Shown piece by piece: positions 12,239 through 13,238 of a stretch of 13,238 bases of DNA (its first letter is position 1; each line of letters begins with the position of its first letter). The DNA comes from an uncultured Eubacterium sp. GTDB lineage: Bacteria > Bacillota > Clostridia > Lachnospirales > Lachnospiraceae. The notes beneath the pieces were generated by a model. It did not search any database. It was not told where the DNA came from and saw only the letters and a list, made by a program, of their open reading frames with translations. Made by a program: the position numbers and the translations under genes. Location: the NCBI GenBank assembly GCA_946611445.1, contig CAMODP010000035.1, forward strand, positions 1 to 13,238. Direction: 5' to 3'.

Positions 12239-13238
12239 ATGAACAGGTTTCAGGGCTTGAAAGCTCACTTAAGACGAACAGCAGGGCTCACCTTGGCACT
12301 ATTGATGGGACTGGGGACCTTGGCGGTACCGGCAATGGCAGAGGATACAATAGAGCCATTAGATCTTAATAAGCCAATTAGTGTTGTGATGTATCCGCAG
12401 CAGCTTGATAAGGGGTTCAGTGTCGATACGGAATTGGTATTTGATATTTACCAAATCGCAGAAGCGGAAAATCTTTCTGGCTTTGATACATACACACTGA
12501 ATCTGCTGGAAGGCTTTCAGGACATAACGGAATACGATATTAATACCAAAGAGGATATTGATTTGCCGACATGGGAGAAAATTGCTCAAAATGCGGCAAA
12601 TAAGATTTTGGATCCTGCACAGACTAAATATGCGCCTATTGCAGAATCATGTGAGTTTTCTAAATCTAACGACATCCCAAAAAGTACGAATACCGGAAAG
12701 TATGGCGGGTTATATCTGCTTGTGATACGGAGTGCTTCTACATCTGGGTATAAAGACTATAGTAACTATCTAGTAGATGAAAGCATGGTGGCGGCTGATG
12801 GCAACCAGCAGGTTGTCACATACGCCGATTCTGACACTATGAGATACATGTTTTCGCCGATACTGTTTGCCGCTCCTTCAAAAACAGGAGCACAGGATGT
12901 TACTTTTAATACGTCCAATACAGGGGCTTGGACATATAGTTTTGAGTTTTACTTGAAGGGACAGTCAGAACGCCGAAAAGGAAGTCTCAGAATTGTTAAA
13001 GATCTTGCCAGGTATGAAAATAGAGCATTTTCAGGAACACAAGCAAGTGATCCGGCCACTTTCGTTTTTAAGATTAATGGCTATTTGAATAATGTTCCTA
13101 TTTACAGTAATGTGAAATCTATTGTTTTTGATGGCAGCAGTGAGGTAACGCCAATTGAGCTTACAGGCCTTCCGGCAGGTGCTGAATTTGAGATAACAGA
13201 AATATATCAGGGACAAAGCTATACATATAATTCTTACA
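12239..13238 (+). CDS. Secreted pilin-like surface protein, 3' end beyond window
   Basis: The frame is open from ATG 12239 to the window end (333 codons), so the C terminus and any sorting signal are not seen. Residues 1-34 are a signal peptide: basic start, hydrophobic core LALLMGLGTLAVPAMA, cleavage likely after AMA. About 35-215 looks like an N-terminal pilin domain (GGLYLLVIRS, YMFSPILFAAP). WTYSFEFYLK (231-240) fits the pilin-motif pattern W-x3-hydrophobic-x-hydrophobic-Y-x-K, with Leu in place of the usual Pro; Lys240 would be the polymer-linking residue. From about 248 a second domain begins (SLRIVKDL, ATFVFKI, IELTGLPAGAEFEITEIY), like the pilin isopeptide-linker / DUF7601-type repeats, with Lys254 and Glu321 as candidate isopeptide partners. 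It follows the class C sortase by 51 bases. The mature part is clearly more AT-rich than the rest of the window. A backbone pilin is likely, but a minor pilin is possible. Confidence 0.85.
   Translation, partial: MNRFQGLKAHLRRTAGLTLALLMGLGTLAVPAMAEDTIEPLDLNKPISVVMYPQQLDKGFSVDTELVFDIYQIAEAENLSGFDTYTLNLLEGFQDITEYDINTKEDIDLPTWEKIAQNAANKILDPAQTKYAPIAESCEFSKSNDIPKSTNTGKYGGLYLLVIRSASTSGYKDYSNYLVDESMVAADGNQQVVTYADSDTMRYMFSPILFAAPSKTGAQDVTFNTSNTGAWTYSFEFYLKGQSERRKGSLRIVKDLARYENRAFSGTQASDPATFVFKINGYLNNVPIYSNVKSIVFDGSSEVTPIELTGLPAGAEFEITEIYQGQSYTYNSY

Noticed and set aside
1..13238. CRISPR arrays, tRNA, rRNA, insertion sequences or transposases
   Set aside because: No regularly spaced 25-40 bp repeats, no tRNA-like cloverleaf or rRNA sequence noticed, and no transposase-like protein in any frame.

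Overview
The window reads as chromosome of a Gram-positive anaerobe of class Clostridia, probably Lachnospiraceae. The grounds are the core gene order pyrH-frr-uppS-cdsA-dxr-rseP, the style of the encoded proteins (clostridial aspartate kinase, DUF5662, class C sortase with a Lachnospiraceae-type pilin), strong Shine-Dalgarno sites of AGGAGG type, and moderately high GC with GC-rich third codon positions. All genes supported here lie on the + strand. The long open frames on the - strand are shadows of GC-rich genes.

Region 1 (1-3794) holds exoA (exonuclease III / AP endonuclease), a 262-bp intergenic stretch with a 13-bp tandem repeat, and a two-gene unit. The first gene of that unit is a 672-aa protein with a GlgX/isoamylase-like GH13 fold. 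It has lost the catalytic nucleophile, the acid/base Glu and other invariant residues, so it looks like a pseudoenzyme. Seven bases later comes a DUF5662 protein with an HD-like set of His/Asp residues.

Region 2 (3795-11114) starts with aspartate kinase (first step of the aspartate amino-acid family). It continues with the conserved run pyrH (UMP kinase), frr (ribosome recycling), uppS (undecaprenyl-PP synthase), cdsA (CDP-diacylglycerol synthase), dxr (MEP isoprenoid pathway) and rseP (site-2 protease). Dxr feeds isoprenoid precursors to UppS, which makes the lipid carrier for cell-wall synthesis; CdsA supplies phospholipid precursors; RseP processes membrane substrates. In many Firmicutes this run is preceded by rpsB-tsf and followed by ispG-polC; here lysC and a pilus locus occupy those places. 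Several gaps inside the run contain inverted repeats, and the frr-uppS gap has mutually exclusive pairing options next to the uppS ribosome-binding site.

Region 3 (11115-13238) is the start of a sortase-pilus locus: a class C (pilin-polymerising) sortase, then the 5' 1000 bases of a secreted pilin-like protein that runs off the window. The pilin gene changes abruptly from GC-richer (signal peptide) to AT-rich (mature part), which suggests module exchange or transfer. The best leads are the degenerate GH13 protein, the composition break in the pilin, the 13-bp tandem array, and the alternative RNA pairings before uppS.
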